A stretch of 64,000 nt of DNA from Streptomyces sennicomposti (GTDB lineage Bacteria > Actinomycetota > Actinomycetes > Streptomycetales > Streptomycetaceae). Under the pieces are notes generated by a model. The model did no database searches. It saw nothing but the letters and a program-made list of their open reading frames with translations, and was not told the origin of the DNA. Shown one piece after another: positions 17,135 to 26,764 of this stretch (the first letter of the stretch is position 1; each line of letters begins with the position of its first letter). Made by a program: the position numbers and the translations under genes. The stretch covers positions 1 through 64,000 of the forward strand of contig NZ_JAIOAB010000026.1 of the NCBI RefSeq assembly GCF_019890635.1, written 5' to 3'.

Positions 17135-18601
17135 GTGACACACTCGCCGAACGGCGGCGCGGCGGCGCCGGGCCGCGCCCTGCCCACGATCCCGGCCGTG
17201 CCGCCGCAGCCCGGCCCGCCGGCCGGAGCGCCGCACCCGGCCGCCCCCGCACCCGCCCCTGTCCCGGCGTCCCCGCGCCGCACCGCGTTCGCCGAGGGCA
17301 TCGACCGGCTGCGCGCCGCCGCCGTCACCGAACCGGGCCGGCTGCGCGCCATCGGCGCCGTACTGGCCCTCCTCGTCATCGCGTTCGGCGCCGTCACCGC
17401 CTGGCAGACCACGGACCGGGCGGGCGCCGCCGACGACGTCCTGCACAGCAGCCAGCCGCTCAGCTCCGACGCCGCCGACATCTACCGCTCCCTCGCCGAC
17501 GCCAACACCATGGCGGCCGGCGGCTATCTGGCCGGGCTCCAGGAGACGACCGCCACCCGCGAGCGCTACGAGGCGGACGTGCGCACGGCCGCCGCCAAAC
17601 TCGTCACCGCCGCCGCCAACTCCGCCCCCGACTCCCCCTCCGCGGCCACCATCGCCAAGCTCAACGAACTGCTGCCGCGCTACAAGGGCCTGGTGGAGAC
17701 CGCCCGCGCCAACAACCGCCAGGGCTTCCCCGTCGGCGGCGCCTACCTGCGCACCGCCAACACCACGATGCAGAACCAGATGCTGCCGGCCGCCGAGGAC
17801 CTGTACCAGAAGGAGAACCAGCGGCTGCGCTCCGACTACGCGGACGCGACGCCCTACCCGTGGGCGGCGATCGCCCTCGGCGTCCTCGCCCTGGCCGCCC
17901 TCGCCTGGGCGCAGCGGCGCGAGTACCGGCGCACCAACCGCGTGCTGAACCACGGCCTGACCGCCGCCACCGCCGCCTGCGCCGTCGTCCTGCTGTGGCT
18001 GGTGGTCGGCCACAGCGTCGCCCGCGCGGGCCTCGACGGCTCCTACGAGCACGGCGTGCGCTCGCTGAACGTGCTGCACGACGCCCGGATCGCCTCCCTG
18101 AAGGCGCGCAGCGACGAGAACCTCACCCTGGTCAGCCGCGGCGCGGAGACCAAGACGCTGCCCGACGGCACCGTCATGGACGCCTACGACTGGGCCTACG
18201 ACCAGGAGATCCGCGCCCTCGGCAAGACCCTCGACCAGGCGGGCGCCCTCGCCGACGATGCGGCGGGCCGCGACCCGGTGCGGGTGGCGAACGACTCGAT
18301 GAAGGTCTGGATCGCCCGGCACACCGAGGCCCGCCAGGCCGACGACTCCGGCGACTACCAGAAGGCCCGCGACCGGGTCATCGGCACCGGCGCCGAGGAC
18401 CAGGCCACCGCCGAGTGCTTCGACAACGTCGACGCCTCGCTGGCCAAGGCGCTCACCCACGAGACGGGCGAGTTCCGGCAGGCCGCCGAGGACGGGCGCA
18501 GCGCCATGACCGGGCTGCCCGCGGGCGCCGCCGCCCTCGCGGTGCTCGGCGCGGCCGGCGCCCTGCTCGGCATCGGCCGCAGGCTGTCGGAGTACCGGTG
18601 A
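17135..18601 (+). CDS. glnX: GlnX-like four-helix membrane sensor component
   Basis: A 488-aa membrane protein with four predicted helices: about residues 68-90 (LRAIGAVLALLVIAFGAV), 247-267 (WAAIALGVLALAALAWA), 273-300 (LTAATAACAVVLLWLVVGHS) and near 465-480. Two extracytoplasmic helical segments lie between them. Order and topology match mycobacterial GlnX, which links the binding protein GlnH to the kinase PknG for external Asp/Glu sensing. It is the first gene of the operon, with glnH 35 nt downstream. The name rests on synteny and topology rather than recognised residues. Confidence 0.75.
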   Translation: MTHSPNGGAAAPGRALPTIPAVPPQPGPPAGAPHPAAPAPAPVPASPRRTAFAEGIDRLRAAAVTEPGRLRAIGAVLALLVIAFGAVTAWQTTDRAGAADDVLHSSQPLSSDAADIYRSLADANTMAAGGYLAGLQETTATRERYEADVRTAAAKLVTAAANSAPDSPSAATIAKLNELLPRYKGLVETARANNRQGFPVGGAYLRTANTTMQNQMLPAAEDLYQKENQRLRSDYADATPYPWAAIALGVLALAALAWAQRREYRRTNRVLNHGLTAATAACAVVLLWLVVGHSVARAGLDGSYEHGVRSLNVLHDARIASLKARSDENLTLVSRGAETKTLPDGTVMDAYDWAYDQEIRALGKTLDQAGALADDAAGRDPVRVANDSMKVWIARHTEARQADDSGDYQKARDRVIGTGAEDQATAECFDNVDASLAKALTHETGEFRQAAEDGRSAMTGLPAGAAALAVLGAAGALLGIGRRLSEYR

Positions 18602-18636
18602 GAGGGGACAGGGCAAGGGTGGAAGGAGGCGTGAGC

Positions 18637-19650
18637 ATGCGAGTTCGACGACTGCGGGCCGGCCTGCGGGGCTGGGGCGGCGTCGGGGCGATGGCGGCCG
18701 TGTGCGCACTGGCGCTGGCGTTCGTCCTGCTGCTCCCGCGCACCCAGTCGCACGGCGCCGCCCCCGCCGCGGGCGGCCCCGGGACGGCGAAGGGCGTGCA
18801 GGCCAGGGCCGGCGACTGCACGGACGCCGACGCGCAGAACCGCAGCCTGGCCCCGTCCGCCGCCGACGGCCCCACCGTGGCCGCCATCAGGCAGCGCGGC
18901 TACCTCTCGGTCGGCGTCGACCAGAACAGCTACCGCTGGGGCTACCGCAACCCGAACAACGCCTCCGGCGCGCTGGAGGGCTTCGACATCGACCTCGCGC
19001 ACCGCATCGCGAAGGACATCCTCGGCGACGGCGACAAGGTGCAGTTCCGGGCCATCCCCACCAACGAGCGCGTCAACGCGATCCGCAGCGGCCGGGTGGA
19101 CATGGTGGTGCGCACCATGACCATCACCTGCGACCGGCTGGACCAGGTGGCGTTCTCCGCGCCCTACTTCCTCACCGGCCAGCAGGTCCTCGCCCCGCGC
19201 ACCTCGGCGATCACCGGCTACGACAAGTCGCTGGCGGGCAAGCGGGTCTGCTCGGCGACCGGCTCCACCGCCTACGACCATCTGTCCGCCGACCGGAAGA
19301 ACGGCACGCTGCCCGCCTCCACCGACATCGGCACCACCGTCCCCAACCAGCTGGACTGCCTGGTGCGGCTGCAACTGGGCGAGGTGGACGCGGTGGTGAC
19401 CGACGGCGCGCTCGCCGCCAGCCAGGCCGCGCAGGACCCGACGGTGCAGCTCAAGGGCGGCACCTTCACCAAGGAGTACTACGGCGTCGCGATGAAGTTG
19501 GGCGCCGACGACCTGGTCCGCCAGGTCAACCGAATACTCGACCAGTACCGCAAGGACGGGGGCTGGAAGGCGTCGTACGACAAGTGGCTGTCCCCGACGC
19601 TGGGCGGGAGATCCGAGTCGGCGACCCCGCCGGCCCCCGCCTACCGGTGA
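18637..19650 (+). CDS. glnH: GlnH-type amino-acid-binding protein
   Basis: A 337-aa periplasmic-type binding protein (SBP family 3) anchored by an uncleaved-looking N-terminal helix (AAVCALALAFVLLLP). The ligand domain starts near residue 65 (AAIRQRGYLSVGVDQ) and continues with EGFDIDLAHRIAKDI, MVVRTMTITCDR and VVTDGALAASQAAQDP. In mycobacteria GlnH senses aspartate/glutamate and signals through GlnX to PknG. There is no acceptable lipobox, unlike mycobacterial GlnH. ATG at 18637 was chosen because GGAGG at 18625-18629 is correctly spaced for it but not for the GTG at 18631. Confidence 0.82.
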   Translation: MRVRRLRAGLRGWGGVGAMAAVCALALAFVLLLPRTQSHGAAPAAGGPGTAKGVQARAGDCTDADAQNRSLAPSAADGPTVAAIRQRGYLSVGVDQNSYRWGYRNPNNASGALEGFDIDLAHRIAKDILGDGDKVQFRAIPTNERVNAIRSGRVDMVVRTMTITCDRLDQVAFSAPYFLTGQQVLAPRTSAITGYDKSLAGKRVCSATGSTAYDHLSADRKNGTLPASTDIGTTVPNQLDCLVRLQLGEVDAVVTDGALAASQAAQDPTVQLKGGTFTKEYYGVAMKLGADDLVRQVNRILDQYRKDGGWKASYDKWLSPTLGGRSESATPPAPAYR

Positions 19651-19681
19651 CACGGCCCGCGTACCGGTGACACGGCCCGCG
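19642..19681 (+). repeat. 20-bp perfect tandem duplication at the glnH 3' end
   Basis: TACCGGTGACACGGCCCGCG occurs twice in direct succession (19642-19661, 19662-19681). The first copy encodes the last residues and the stop of glnH, and the second lies in the gap before the next gene. It looks like a recent slippage duplication. Confidence 0.85.
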
Positions 19682-19727
19682 GCCGGCGCCTGACCGACGG
19701 AACACGAAGAGCAGCGAGAGGTGATCG

Positions 19728-21050
19728 ATGGGCGGCACGGACCCCGCCGGGCCGGTGCTCGACCGGGACGAGGTGGACCGTGCGCTGGCGCGGCTCGGCG
19801 CGGAGCACGAGGCGATCGAGACCTCGCTCCTGGCCCTGCAGGACCACGCGGGCCGCAGACTGCTGGAGGGCGCCGAGCTGACCGGCGTCACCCGGGAGCG
19901 CTGGGCGGCCACGGAGGCGTCGATAACGCTGCTGTGGACCTACTTCGACGCGTACACGGCCGCGCTGCGCACCGCCCGTGAGATCCGCGCCCGCCGCCGC
20001 TGGTCCAGCCGCGAGGACCTGGTGGAGCTGACCGAGCTGCTGCGCGGCGAGTCGGTGACGGTCGCCGACGCCGCCGCGGGCGCGCCGCACGCCGAGGGCG
20101 CCGCCCGGCTCACCCACACCTTCACGCTGGCCGCCCTGGTGGACCGGATGAACGAGCTGTACGCGGCCGGTCTGGACATGGTGGTCGCCGCCGACGCGGT
20201 GTGGTCGGCGCTGCCCGCCCGGATCGATTTACTCGCCGCGGAACTCCAGCGCACCCGGCGCCTGGCGCACTCGGTGGGCGTCCGCCCCGGCGAGCACCCG
20301 GCCGGCGACGACCTGGAGCGCATCACCCGCACCCTGACCCGGCTGCGCGAGGAGGTGGTCTCCGACCCGCTCGCCTACTGGATCCCGGCGCAGGGCAGTT
20401 CGGCGCCCGGCGGCGGCCGCCCCGACACCACGGTCTACGACCGGGAGGCGCGCGCGCTGGAGGAGGTGCGCCGGGAGATCGACGCGGTGCTCGGGGTGCG
20501 CCAGGACGCCGAGCAGCGGCTGATCAAGCTGCGCGACCTGCTCTCGCGCGCCGACCGCACGCTGGCCGAGGCGCGCACCGCGCGCGGCGAGGTGCTGGCG
20601 AAGATCGCCGCCACCGAGGTGCCGGTGGTCAGCGGCCCGCCGACCGCGCTCCAGGAGCAGCTGGCGGCGGCCGCCGAGTACCGCAGGCAGGCCCAGTGGC
20701 ACCGCCTGTCGCCGCTGCTGGAGTCGCTGGAGCAGAAGGCGGAGGACGAACTGCTGCGCGCACGCGAGTCGCTGACGGCGGTCACCGCGCCGCTGGCGGT
20801 CCGCGCCGAGCTGCGCGGCCGGCTGGACGCGTACAAGGCGAAGGTGGCCCGGCACGGCCTGGCGGAGGACCCGCTGCTGGTCGAGCGGTACGACGCGGCG
20901 CGGCGCATGCTGTGGAGCGCGCCGTGCGATCTGCGGGTGGCCGAGCAGGCGGTGCTGCGCTACCAGCAGGCGGTGGCCGAACTGCTCGGCGCCGCACGGG
21001 TGCCGCGTCAGGGCGGTCCCCAGGACGGTGACGGCGGGGGTGAGTCATGA
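19728..21050 (+). CDS. Helical protein of the PknG operon with a TTA codon, unknown function
   Basis: A 440-aa soluble, Glu/Arg/Ala/Leu-rich protein with long helical, coiled-coil-prone stretches (for example LEEVRREIDAVLGVRQDAEQ near residue 240). There is no signal peptide or membrane helix. I do not recognise a catalytic motif. It sits between glnH and pknG and overlaps pknG by ATGA, so it is co-translated with the kinase and may be a scaffold or partner. Codon 168 (20229-20231) is TTA, rare in Streptomyces and read only by the bldA tRNA, so its synthesis may be developmentally gated. Confidence 0.8.
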   Translation: MGGTDPAGPVLDRDEVDRALARLGAEHEAIETSLLALQDHAGRRLLEGAELTGVTRERWAATEASITLLWTYFDAYTAALRTAREIRARRRWSSREDLVELTELLRGESVTVADAAAGAPHAEGAARLTHTFTLAALVDRMNELYAAGLDMVVAADAVWSALPARIDLLAAELQRTRRLAHSVGVRPGEHPAGDDLERITRTLTRLREEVVSDPLAYWIPAQGSSAPGGGRPDTTVYDREARALEEVRREIDAVLGVRQDAEQRLIKLRDLLSRADRTLAEARTARGEVLAKIAATEVPVVSGPPTALQEQLAAAAEYRRQAQWHRLSPLLESLEQKAEDELLRARESLTAVTAPLAVRAELRGRLDAYKAKVARHGLAEDPLLVERYDAARRMLWSAPCDLRVAEQAVLRYQQAVAELLGAARVPRQGGPQDGDGGGES

Positions 21051-23761
21051 GTCAGGCGGGGCAGACGTGCCAGCGGCCGGACTGCGAGGGCGCGTACGAG
21101 GACGTCGGCGGCGGCGAACTGTACTGCGACACGTGCGGTCTGGCGCCGGTGGTGTCGGCGAGCGGGATGGTGACCTCGCCGCCCACCGGGGTCACCGGCG
21201 GCGGCGAGGCGGCCGGTTCGACGGGCAGTTCCAGCGCGCGCACGGGCAGTTCGCGCACCTCGTCGCAGTCGTCGCGCTCGCGCCGCTCGGTGTCGGGGCG
21301 GCTCTCGCGCTCGCTGTCGGGCCGCTCCACGGGGCGTTCGGTGTCGGTGCGCAGCTCCGGCTCCACGGCGGGCTCCTCGGCGCGCGGCCGGCTCGGCGCG
21401 GGCCTGGTGCGGGTGCCGCAGGTGCCGCGCCCCGACCCGCACTCGATGGTGCTGGACGATCCGGAGGTGCCCGAGCGCAAGCGGTTCTGCTCCCGCTCGG
21501 ACTGCGGGGCGCCGGTCGGCCGGGCGCGCGGCGAGCGGCCGGGCCGCACGGAGGGCTTCTGCACCAAGTGCGGCCACCCGTACTCGTTCGTGCCCAAGCT
21601 GCGCGCCGGGGACATCGTGCACGGGCAGTACGAGGTGGTGGGCTGTCTCGCGCACGGCGGGCTCGGCTGGATCTACCTGGCCGTGGACCGGGCGGTGTCC
21701 GACCGGTGGGTGGTGCTCAAGGGCCTGCTGGACACCGGCGACCAGGACGCGATGGCCGCGGCGATCTCCGAGCGGCGCTTCCTCGCGGAGATCGAGCACG
21801 CCAACATCGTGCGGATCTACAACTTCGTGGAGCACCTGGACCAGCGCACCGGCTCCCTCGACGGCTACATCGTCATGGAGTACGTCGGCGGCAAGTCGCT
21901 CAAGGAGATCGCCAACTCCCGTCGCACGCAGGACGGTCGGCGCGATCCGCTGCCGGTGGAGCAGGCCTGCGCGTACGGCATCGAGGCCCTGGAGGCGCTC
22001 GGCCATCTGCACAGCCGCAACCTGCTGTACTGCGACTTCAAGGTCGACAACGCGATCCAGACCGAGGACCAGCTCAAGCTGATCGACATGGGCGCGGTGC
22101 GCCGCATGGACGACGACGAGTCGGCGATCTACGGCACCGTCGGCTACCAGGCGCCGGAGGTCGCCGAGGCCGGCCCGTCGGTGGCCAGCGACCTGTACAC
22201 GGTGGGCCGGACGCTCGCCGTCCTCACGTTCGACTTCCAGGGCTACACGAACGTCTACGTCGACTGCCTGCCGGACCCGGACACCATCGAGGTGTTCCGG
22301 CGCTACGAGTCGTTCTACCGCCTGCTGGTGCGGGCCACCGACCCGGACCCGGCCCGCAGGTTCGCCTCCGCGCAGGAGATGGCCGAGCAGCTGACGGGCG
22401 TGCTGCGGGAGGTCGTGTCCCTCCAGACCGGTCAGGCCCGGCCCGCCCTGTCCACCCTGTTCGGCCCCGAACTCCGGGTGACCGACACGGAGTTGTTCCC
22501 CCCGCTGGAGGGCGACGTGTCCCGGTTGGGGACGCGCGCGGCACGGGGGCGAAGGGCCGCGGCGCGAGCAGGCGCGCCGGTGCCGGCGCCGCTGCCGGGC
22601 GCCTCGGGCCCGGGAGTTGCGGCCACCCCGGCCGCTCCGGGCACCCCGGCCGCTCCGGCCGTCCCGGGCGGTGCGGGCGGTGCGGGCGGTCCGGGCGGTC
22701 CGGGCGGTCCGAGCGTCCCGGCCGGTCCAGCCGCCGTCGGCGCCCCGGGCGGTCCGGCGGCTCCGGCGGCTCCGGGAGCGCCCGGCGGCGCAGTGGCGCC
22801 CGGCGGCCCGGGGGGGTCCGTGCCCGTCAAGCGGGTCGACGTGGCCGCCGCCGCGCTCGCCCTGCCCGTGCGGCACGTCGACCCCACCGACCCCAACGCC
22901 GGTTTCCTCGCGGGCCTGCTGGCGTCCGCGCCGGGCGAGCTGATCAACGCGCTGGCCGCCGCGCCCGCGCAGTCCACCGAGACCCGGCTGCGCCAGATCC
23001 GCGCCCGGCTGGAGACCGGCGAGCCGGGCACCGCGCTGGAGGTGCTGCGCGCGCTGGAGGAGCGGCACCCCGACGACTGGCGGGTGGTCTGGTACCGGGG
23101 CGTGGTCTCCTTGGTCACCGGCGACCACGAGGGGGCGGCCCTCTCCTTCGACGCGCTCTACGACGCCTTCCCGGGCGAGATCGCGCCCAAGCTGGCGCTC
23201 GGCCTGTGCGCGGAGGTCCTCGGGCAGCTCGACAACGCCGCCGAGTACTACCGCCTGGTGTGGAAGACCGACCCGAGCTACGTCAGCGCCGCCTTCGGGC
23301 TGGCCCGGGTGCGGCTGGCCGGCGGCGACCGGCGCGGCGCGGTACGCACCCTGGAGTCGGTGCCGGAGGCGTCCATCCACTACACGGCGGCGCGCGTCGC
23401 GGCCGTACGGGCGCGGCTCAGACACCGTACGGCGCTCGCCTCCGACACGCCGTTCGTCGAGGATCTGACGGCCGCCGCCGGACAGGTGGAGGCGCTGCGT
23501 GCGTACGGTCTGGACCCGGCGCGGCGCGAGCTGTTGTCGGCGGAGGTCCTCGGCTGCGCGCTGGACTGGATACTCTCCGGGGGAGGGGCCGCCGAGGCGG
23601 CCACCCGGCGGGTGCTGCTCGGCAGCGAGCTGGACGAGCGGGGACTCCGCTTCGGACTGGAGCGCTCGTACCGCGCGCTGGCCCGGCTGGCGCCCGGCGG
23701 CAAGGAGAGGATCGACCTGGTGGAACGTGCCAACCGTTACCGCCCCCGGACGTGGGTGTAG
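21047..23761 (+). CDS. pknG: PknG-type Ser/Thr protein kinase with zinc ribbons and TPRs
   Basis: A 904-aa soluble kinase. Order: a zinc ribbon (C8, C13, C27, C30), a Ser/Arg-rich linker, a rubredoxin-like zinc site near 145-185 (FCSRSDCG and FCTKCGH), kinase domain about 190-460 with Lys in WVVLKG (near 224), catalytic YCDFKVDN (near 328) and DMG replacing DFG, a Gly/Ala/Pro-rich linker about 505-595, and a TPR domain to the end. This is the PknG layout plus an extra N-terminal zinc ribbon. In actinobacteria PknG phosphorylates an FHA protein to control 2-oxoglutarate metabolism. Here a phosphatase and FHA gene follow it. Confidence 0.9.
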   Translation: MSQAGQTCQRPDCEGAYEDVGGGELYCDTCGLAPVVSASGMVTSPPTGVTGGGEAAGSTGSSSARTGSSRTSSQSSRSRRSVSGRLSRSLSGRSTGRSVSVRSSGSTAGSSARGRLGAGLVRVPQVPRPDPHSMVLDDPEVPERKRFCSRSDCGAPVGRARGERPGRTEGFCTKCGHPYSFVPKLRAGDIVHGQYEVVGCLAHGGLGWIYLAVDRAVSDRWVVLKGLLDTGDQDAMAAAISERRFLAEIEHANIVRIYNFVEHLDQRTGSLDGYIVMEYVGGKSLKEIANSRRTQDGRRDPLPVEQACAYGIEALEALGHLHSRNLLYCDFKVDNAIQTEDQLKLIDMGAVRRMDDDESAIYGTVGYQAPEVAEAGPSVASDLYTVGRTLAVLTFDFQGYTNVYVDCLPDPDTIEVFRRYESFYRLLVRATDPDPARRFASAQEMAEQLTGVLREVVSLQTGQARPALSTLFGPELRVTDTELFPPLEGDVSRLGTRAARGRRAAARAGAPVPAPLPGASGPGVAATPAAPGTPAAPAVPGGAGGAGGPGGPGGPSVPAGPAAVGAPGGPAAPAAPGAPGGAVAPGGPGGSVPVKRVDVAAAALALPVRHVDPTDPNAGFLAGLLASAPGELINALAAAPAQSTETRLRQIRARLETGEPGTALEVLRALEERHPDDWRVVWYRGVVSLVTGDHEGAALSFDALYDAFPGEIAPKLALGLCAEVLGQLDNAAEYYRLVWKTDPSYVSAAFGLARVRLAGGDRRGAVRTLESVPEASIHYTAARVAAVRARLRHRTALASDTPFVEDLTAAAGQVEALRAYGLDPARRELLSAEVLGCALDWILSGGGAAEAATRRVLLGSELDERGLRFGLERSYRALARLAPGGKERIDLVERANRYRPRTWV

Positions 23762-23764
23762 TTG

Positions 23765-25168
23765 ATGTCGCAGATGCCCCAGCAGGCCGCCCTGTCGAAC
23801 TGCCCCAGCTGCGCGGAGCCGCTGGAGTCGGACGACCGGTTCTGCGGCGCCTGCGGATACGACCTGTCCACGGTCGCCGCGCCGTCGCACGACACGCCGA
23901 CCCTGACGATGGGTCACGGCGCGGTGCCGCGCCCGGCCGCGCCCGCCGAGGGCGGTGCGCCGGTCGCCGGTGCGGGACCCGGCACGCCGGGCGACGCCTG
24001 GCAGCGCGGCCGGCAGCAGCCGCCCGCCGAGCCGCCGTCGCCCCCGCACGCCCAGCCGCGGCCCGAAGCGCCGTACGCCCAGCCGGGGCCCGCCGACCCG
24101 CACCCGGTCCCGCCGGGCGCGGGGGTGCGGTTCGACCGGCCGGCGGAGCCCGAGGAGTACCCGTTGCAGGCTCCCGACCCGGCCCAGGCGCCCGACCCGC
24201 GGCAGACCCCGCAGACCGCCGCCCCCGACGCCGACGTGAACGCCGGCCCGGCCGCCGCGGTGTGCGTGGCGTGCCGCGCCGGCCGCGTCGACAGCGACGG
24301 CTACTGCGAGAACTGCGGGCACGCCCAGCCGCGCGAACGCGACCACATGGAGCAGGAATCGGGCCCGGTGGCCGCGATCAGCGACCGGGGTCTGCGCCAC
24401 CACCGCAACGAGGACGCGTTCGGCCTCGGCCGCACCGCGCTGCCCGACGGCACGGCCGCCTCGGTCGCCATCGTCTGTGACGGCGTGTCCTCCGCGACCC
24501 GCCCCGACGAGGCGTCGCTCGCCGCGTCCCGCACGGCGAGCGAGTTCCTGCTGGCCGCCCTGCCCCGGGGCACGCACCCGCAGCAGGCCATGCACGAGGC
24601 GATCGTCGCCGCCGCGCAGGCCGTCGACGCGCTGGCCGGGGAACCCGCGGGCGCCCGCGAGCACTCCCCGCACCAGAACGCGCCGGCCTGCACCCTGGTC
24701 GGCGCGGTGGTCACCGGCGAGCTGCTGGTCGTCGGCTGGGTCGGCGACAGCCGCGCCTACTGGGTGCCGGTGGACCGCGCCGCCCCGGCCGCCCGGCTCA
24801 CCGAGGACGACTCGTGGGCCGCGCAGATGGTCGCGGCGGGCCTGATGAGCGAGGCGGAGGCGTACGCCGACGAGCGCGCCCACGCGATCACCGGCTGGCT
24901 CGGCGCGGACGCCTACGAACTGGAGCCGCACACCGCCTCGTTCAAGCCGGACCGGCCCGGCGTGGTGGTGGTCTGCACGGACGGGCTGTGGAACTACGCC
25001 GAGTCGGCGGAGGAGATGGCCCAGGTGCTGCCCCTGGACGCCGGGACGCGTCCGCTGCACAGTGCCAGGGTGCTGGTCGGCCACGCCCTGGACGGCGGGG
25101 GCCACGACAACGTAACAGTGGCGCTCGTGCCGTTCCCGCTCCCCTCGCAGGGGGCAGGATCGGCCTGA
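23765..25168 (+). CDS. PP2C-family protein phosphatase with N-terminal zinc ribbon
   Basis: A 467-aa protein. The N-terminus has CPSC...CGACGYD zinc ligands (near residues 14-37), then a long Pro/Ala-rich linker, a second CVAC...CENCGH site near 165-185, and a PP2C catalytic domain from about 205. PP2C metal motifs are RGLRHHRNEDAFG, VCDGVSSA, VGDSRAYW, CTDGLWNY and GHDNVTVAL. It probably reverses phosphorylation by the PknG encoded just upstream (3 nt gap). ATG 23765 is preferred to the TTG at 23762. Confidence 0.9.
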   Translation: MSQMPQQAALSNCPSCAEPLESDDRFCGACGYDLSTVAAPSHDTPTLTMGHGAVPRPAAPAEGGAPVAGAGPGTPGDAWQRGRQQPPAEPPSPPHAQPRPEAPYAQPGPADPHPVPPGAGVRFDRPAEPEEYPLQAPDPAQAPDPRQTPQTAAPDADVNAGPAAAVCVACRAGRVDSDGYCENCGHAQPRERDHMEQESGPVAAISDRGLRHHRNEDAFGLGRTALPDGTAASVAIVCDGVSSATRPDEASLAASRTASEFLLAALPRGTHPQQAMHEAIVAAAQAVDALAGEPAGAREHSPHQNAPACTLVGAVVTGELLVVGWVGDSRAYWVPVDRAAPAARLTEDDSWAAQMVAAGLMSEAEAYADERAHAITGWLGADAYELEPHTASFKPDRPGVVVVCTDGLWNYAESAEEMAQVLPLDAGTRPLHSARVLVGHALDGGGHDNVTVALVPFPLPSQGAGSA

Positions 25169-25174
25169 GGGACA

Positions 25175-25213
25175 CGGCCCCGGCCGGTGACGGGAGTCCG
25201 GCCGGGGGGCCGC
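25175..25213 (+). terminator. Hairpin between the PP2C and VWA genes
   Basis: A GC-rich stem (CGGCCCCGGCCGG at 25175-25187 against 25198-25213, with two bulged bases) lies 7 bp after the PP2C stop in the 145-bp gap. It could terminate or attenuate transcription into the VWA and FHA genes. Confidence 0.5.
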
Positions 25214-25313
25214 CCTCATCACGGGGAAAGCTCCGACGGCCGGAGGGGACCGGTCCGTTCACAGTCGTCAGCCCCGCTCCCGGCGGGGTGTCCGGAGGGG
25301 GATCTGGGAAGCC

Positions 25314-26660
25314 ATGGCCAATTTCGCGAAATCCAGCGCGCCGCGGTTCTCGATGGACGTGTACCAGAACGAGTTCCTGCCGGAGGGCGGCCGCGAGGTC
25401 AACGCCATCGTCACGGTGACGGCGACCGGCGGCGGCACCATCGGCGGCGCGGTCGGCGCGCCGCACCTGTACGCGCCCGGGCAGGCGCCGTCCGCGGCGG
25501 TGGCGGTCATGGTCGACTGCTCGGGCTCGATGGACTACCCGCCCGCCAAGATGCGCAACGCCCGCGAGGCGACGGCCGCCGCGATCGACACCCTGCGCGA
25601 CGGCGTGCGCTTCGCGGTGATCGGCGGCACGCACGTGGCCACGGAGGTCTATCCGGGCGGCGGCCGGGTCGCGGTCGCCGACGCCGCCACCCGCGACCAG
25701 GCCAAGCAGGCGCTGCGCCGGCTGAGCGCGGGCGGCGGCACGGCCATCGGCACCTGGCTGCGGCTGGCCGACCGGCTGCTGTCGTCGGCGGACGTCGCCA
25801 TCCGGCACGGCATCCTGCTCACCGACGGCCGCAACGAGCACGAGTCGCCCGAGGAACTGCAGCGGGCGCTGACGGAGTGCGCCGGCCGGTTCACCTGTGA
25901 CGCGCGGGGCGTGGGCACCGACTGGGAAGTGAAAGAAGTCACAGGGATCGCCTCGGCGCTGCTCGGCACCGCGGACATCGTCGCCGACCCGGCCGCGCTG
26001 GCCGCCGACTTCACGCACATGATGGAGACGGCGATGGGCAAGGAGGTCGCCGACGTCGCCCTGCGGGTGTGGACGCCGGTCGGCACCGCCATCAAGTTCG
26101 TCAAGCAAGTCGCCCCGACGGTCGAGGAGTTGACCGACCGCCGCACCGAGGCGGGGCCGCGCGCCGGGGACTATCCCACCGGTTCCTGGGGCGACGAGTC
26201 CCGCGACTACCACCTGTGCGTCGAGGTCCCCGCCGCGAACGTGGGCCGGGAGATGCTGGCCGCCCGGGTGTCGCTGGTGGTGCCGCAACCGGACGGTTCG
26301 GTGCACAACCTCGGGGCGCAGGGGCTCGTACGGGCCGTGTGGACCGACGACGTGGTGGCCTCCACCGCGATCAGTCCGCAGGTCGCCCACTACACCGGCC
26401 AGGCCGAACTGGCCCAGGTCATCCAGCAGGGCATCGATCTGCGCAAAGCGGGAGATCTCGACGGAGCGACGGCCAAACTGGGTCGTGCGGTGCAGCTCGC
26501 GAGTGCCTCGGGGAACGCCGATACTGCGAAACTGCTTGCGAAGGTGGTGGACGTGGTCGACGCGGCGACAGGTACTGTGCGACTGAAGGCGAAGGTCGCG
26601 GAGGCCGACGAGATGACGCTCGAGACCCGGTCCACAAAGACTGTTCGTGTAAAGAAGTGA
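25314..26660 (+). CDS. von Willebrand factor A domain protein
   Basis: A 448-aa protein with a VWA domain. The metal-ion site MVDCSGSMD (DxSxS, near residue 66) is complete, followed by LLTDGRNEHES near residue 175. The remaining part is beta-rich with a helical C-terminal segment (LAQVIQQGIDLRKAGDLDGA). No signal peptide, so cytoplasmic. VWA/FHA/PP2C/kinase combinations occur in phospho-signalling and secretion-linked modules. A strong Shine-Dalgarno (GGAGGGGGATCTGGGAAG) precedes the ATG. Its partner is probably the FHA protein encoded next. Confidence 0.85.
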   Translation: MANFAKSSAPRFSMDVYQNEFLPEGGREVNAIVTVTATGGGTIGGAVGAPHLYAPGQAPSAAVAVMVDCSGSMDYPPAKMRNAREATAAAIDTLRDGVRFAVIGGTHVATEVYPGGGRVAVADAATRDQAKQALRRLSAGGGTAIGTWLRLADRLLSSADVAIRHGILLTDGRNEHESPEELQRALTECAGRFTCDARGVGTDWEVKEVTGIASALLGTADIVADPAALAADFTHMMETAMGKEVADVALRVWTPVGTAIKFVKQVAPTVEELTDRRTEAGPRAGDYPTGSWGDESRDYHLCVEVPAANVGREMLAARVSLVVPQPDGSVHNLGAQGLVRAVWTDDVVASTAISPQVAHYTGQAELAQVIQQGIDLRKAGDLDGATAKLGRAVQLASASGNADTAKLLAKVVDVVDAATGTVRLKAKVAEADEMTLETRSTKTVRVKK

Positions 26661-26764
26661 CATAGGAAGTGACGCGGGCGACCGCGTCAGACAGCGAGCC
26701 CGGCCCCTCGGGGTGGGAGAAATCCGGTCGCAGCGGCCGGAACAGGAGAGGGGGAAGCGCCGAC

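Noticed and set aside
20200..25222. 1404-codon minus-strand frame over pknG and PP2C
   Set aside because: Antisense to clear kinase, phosphatase and helical-protein genes; low-complexity composition and no start or Shine-Dalgarno.
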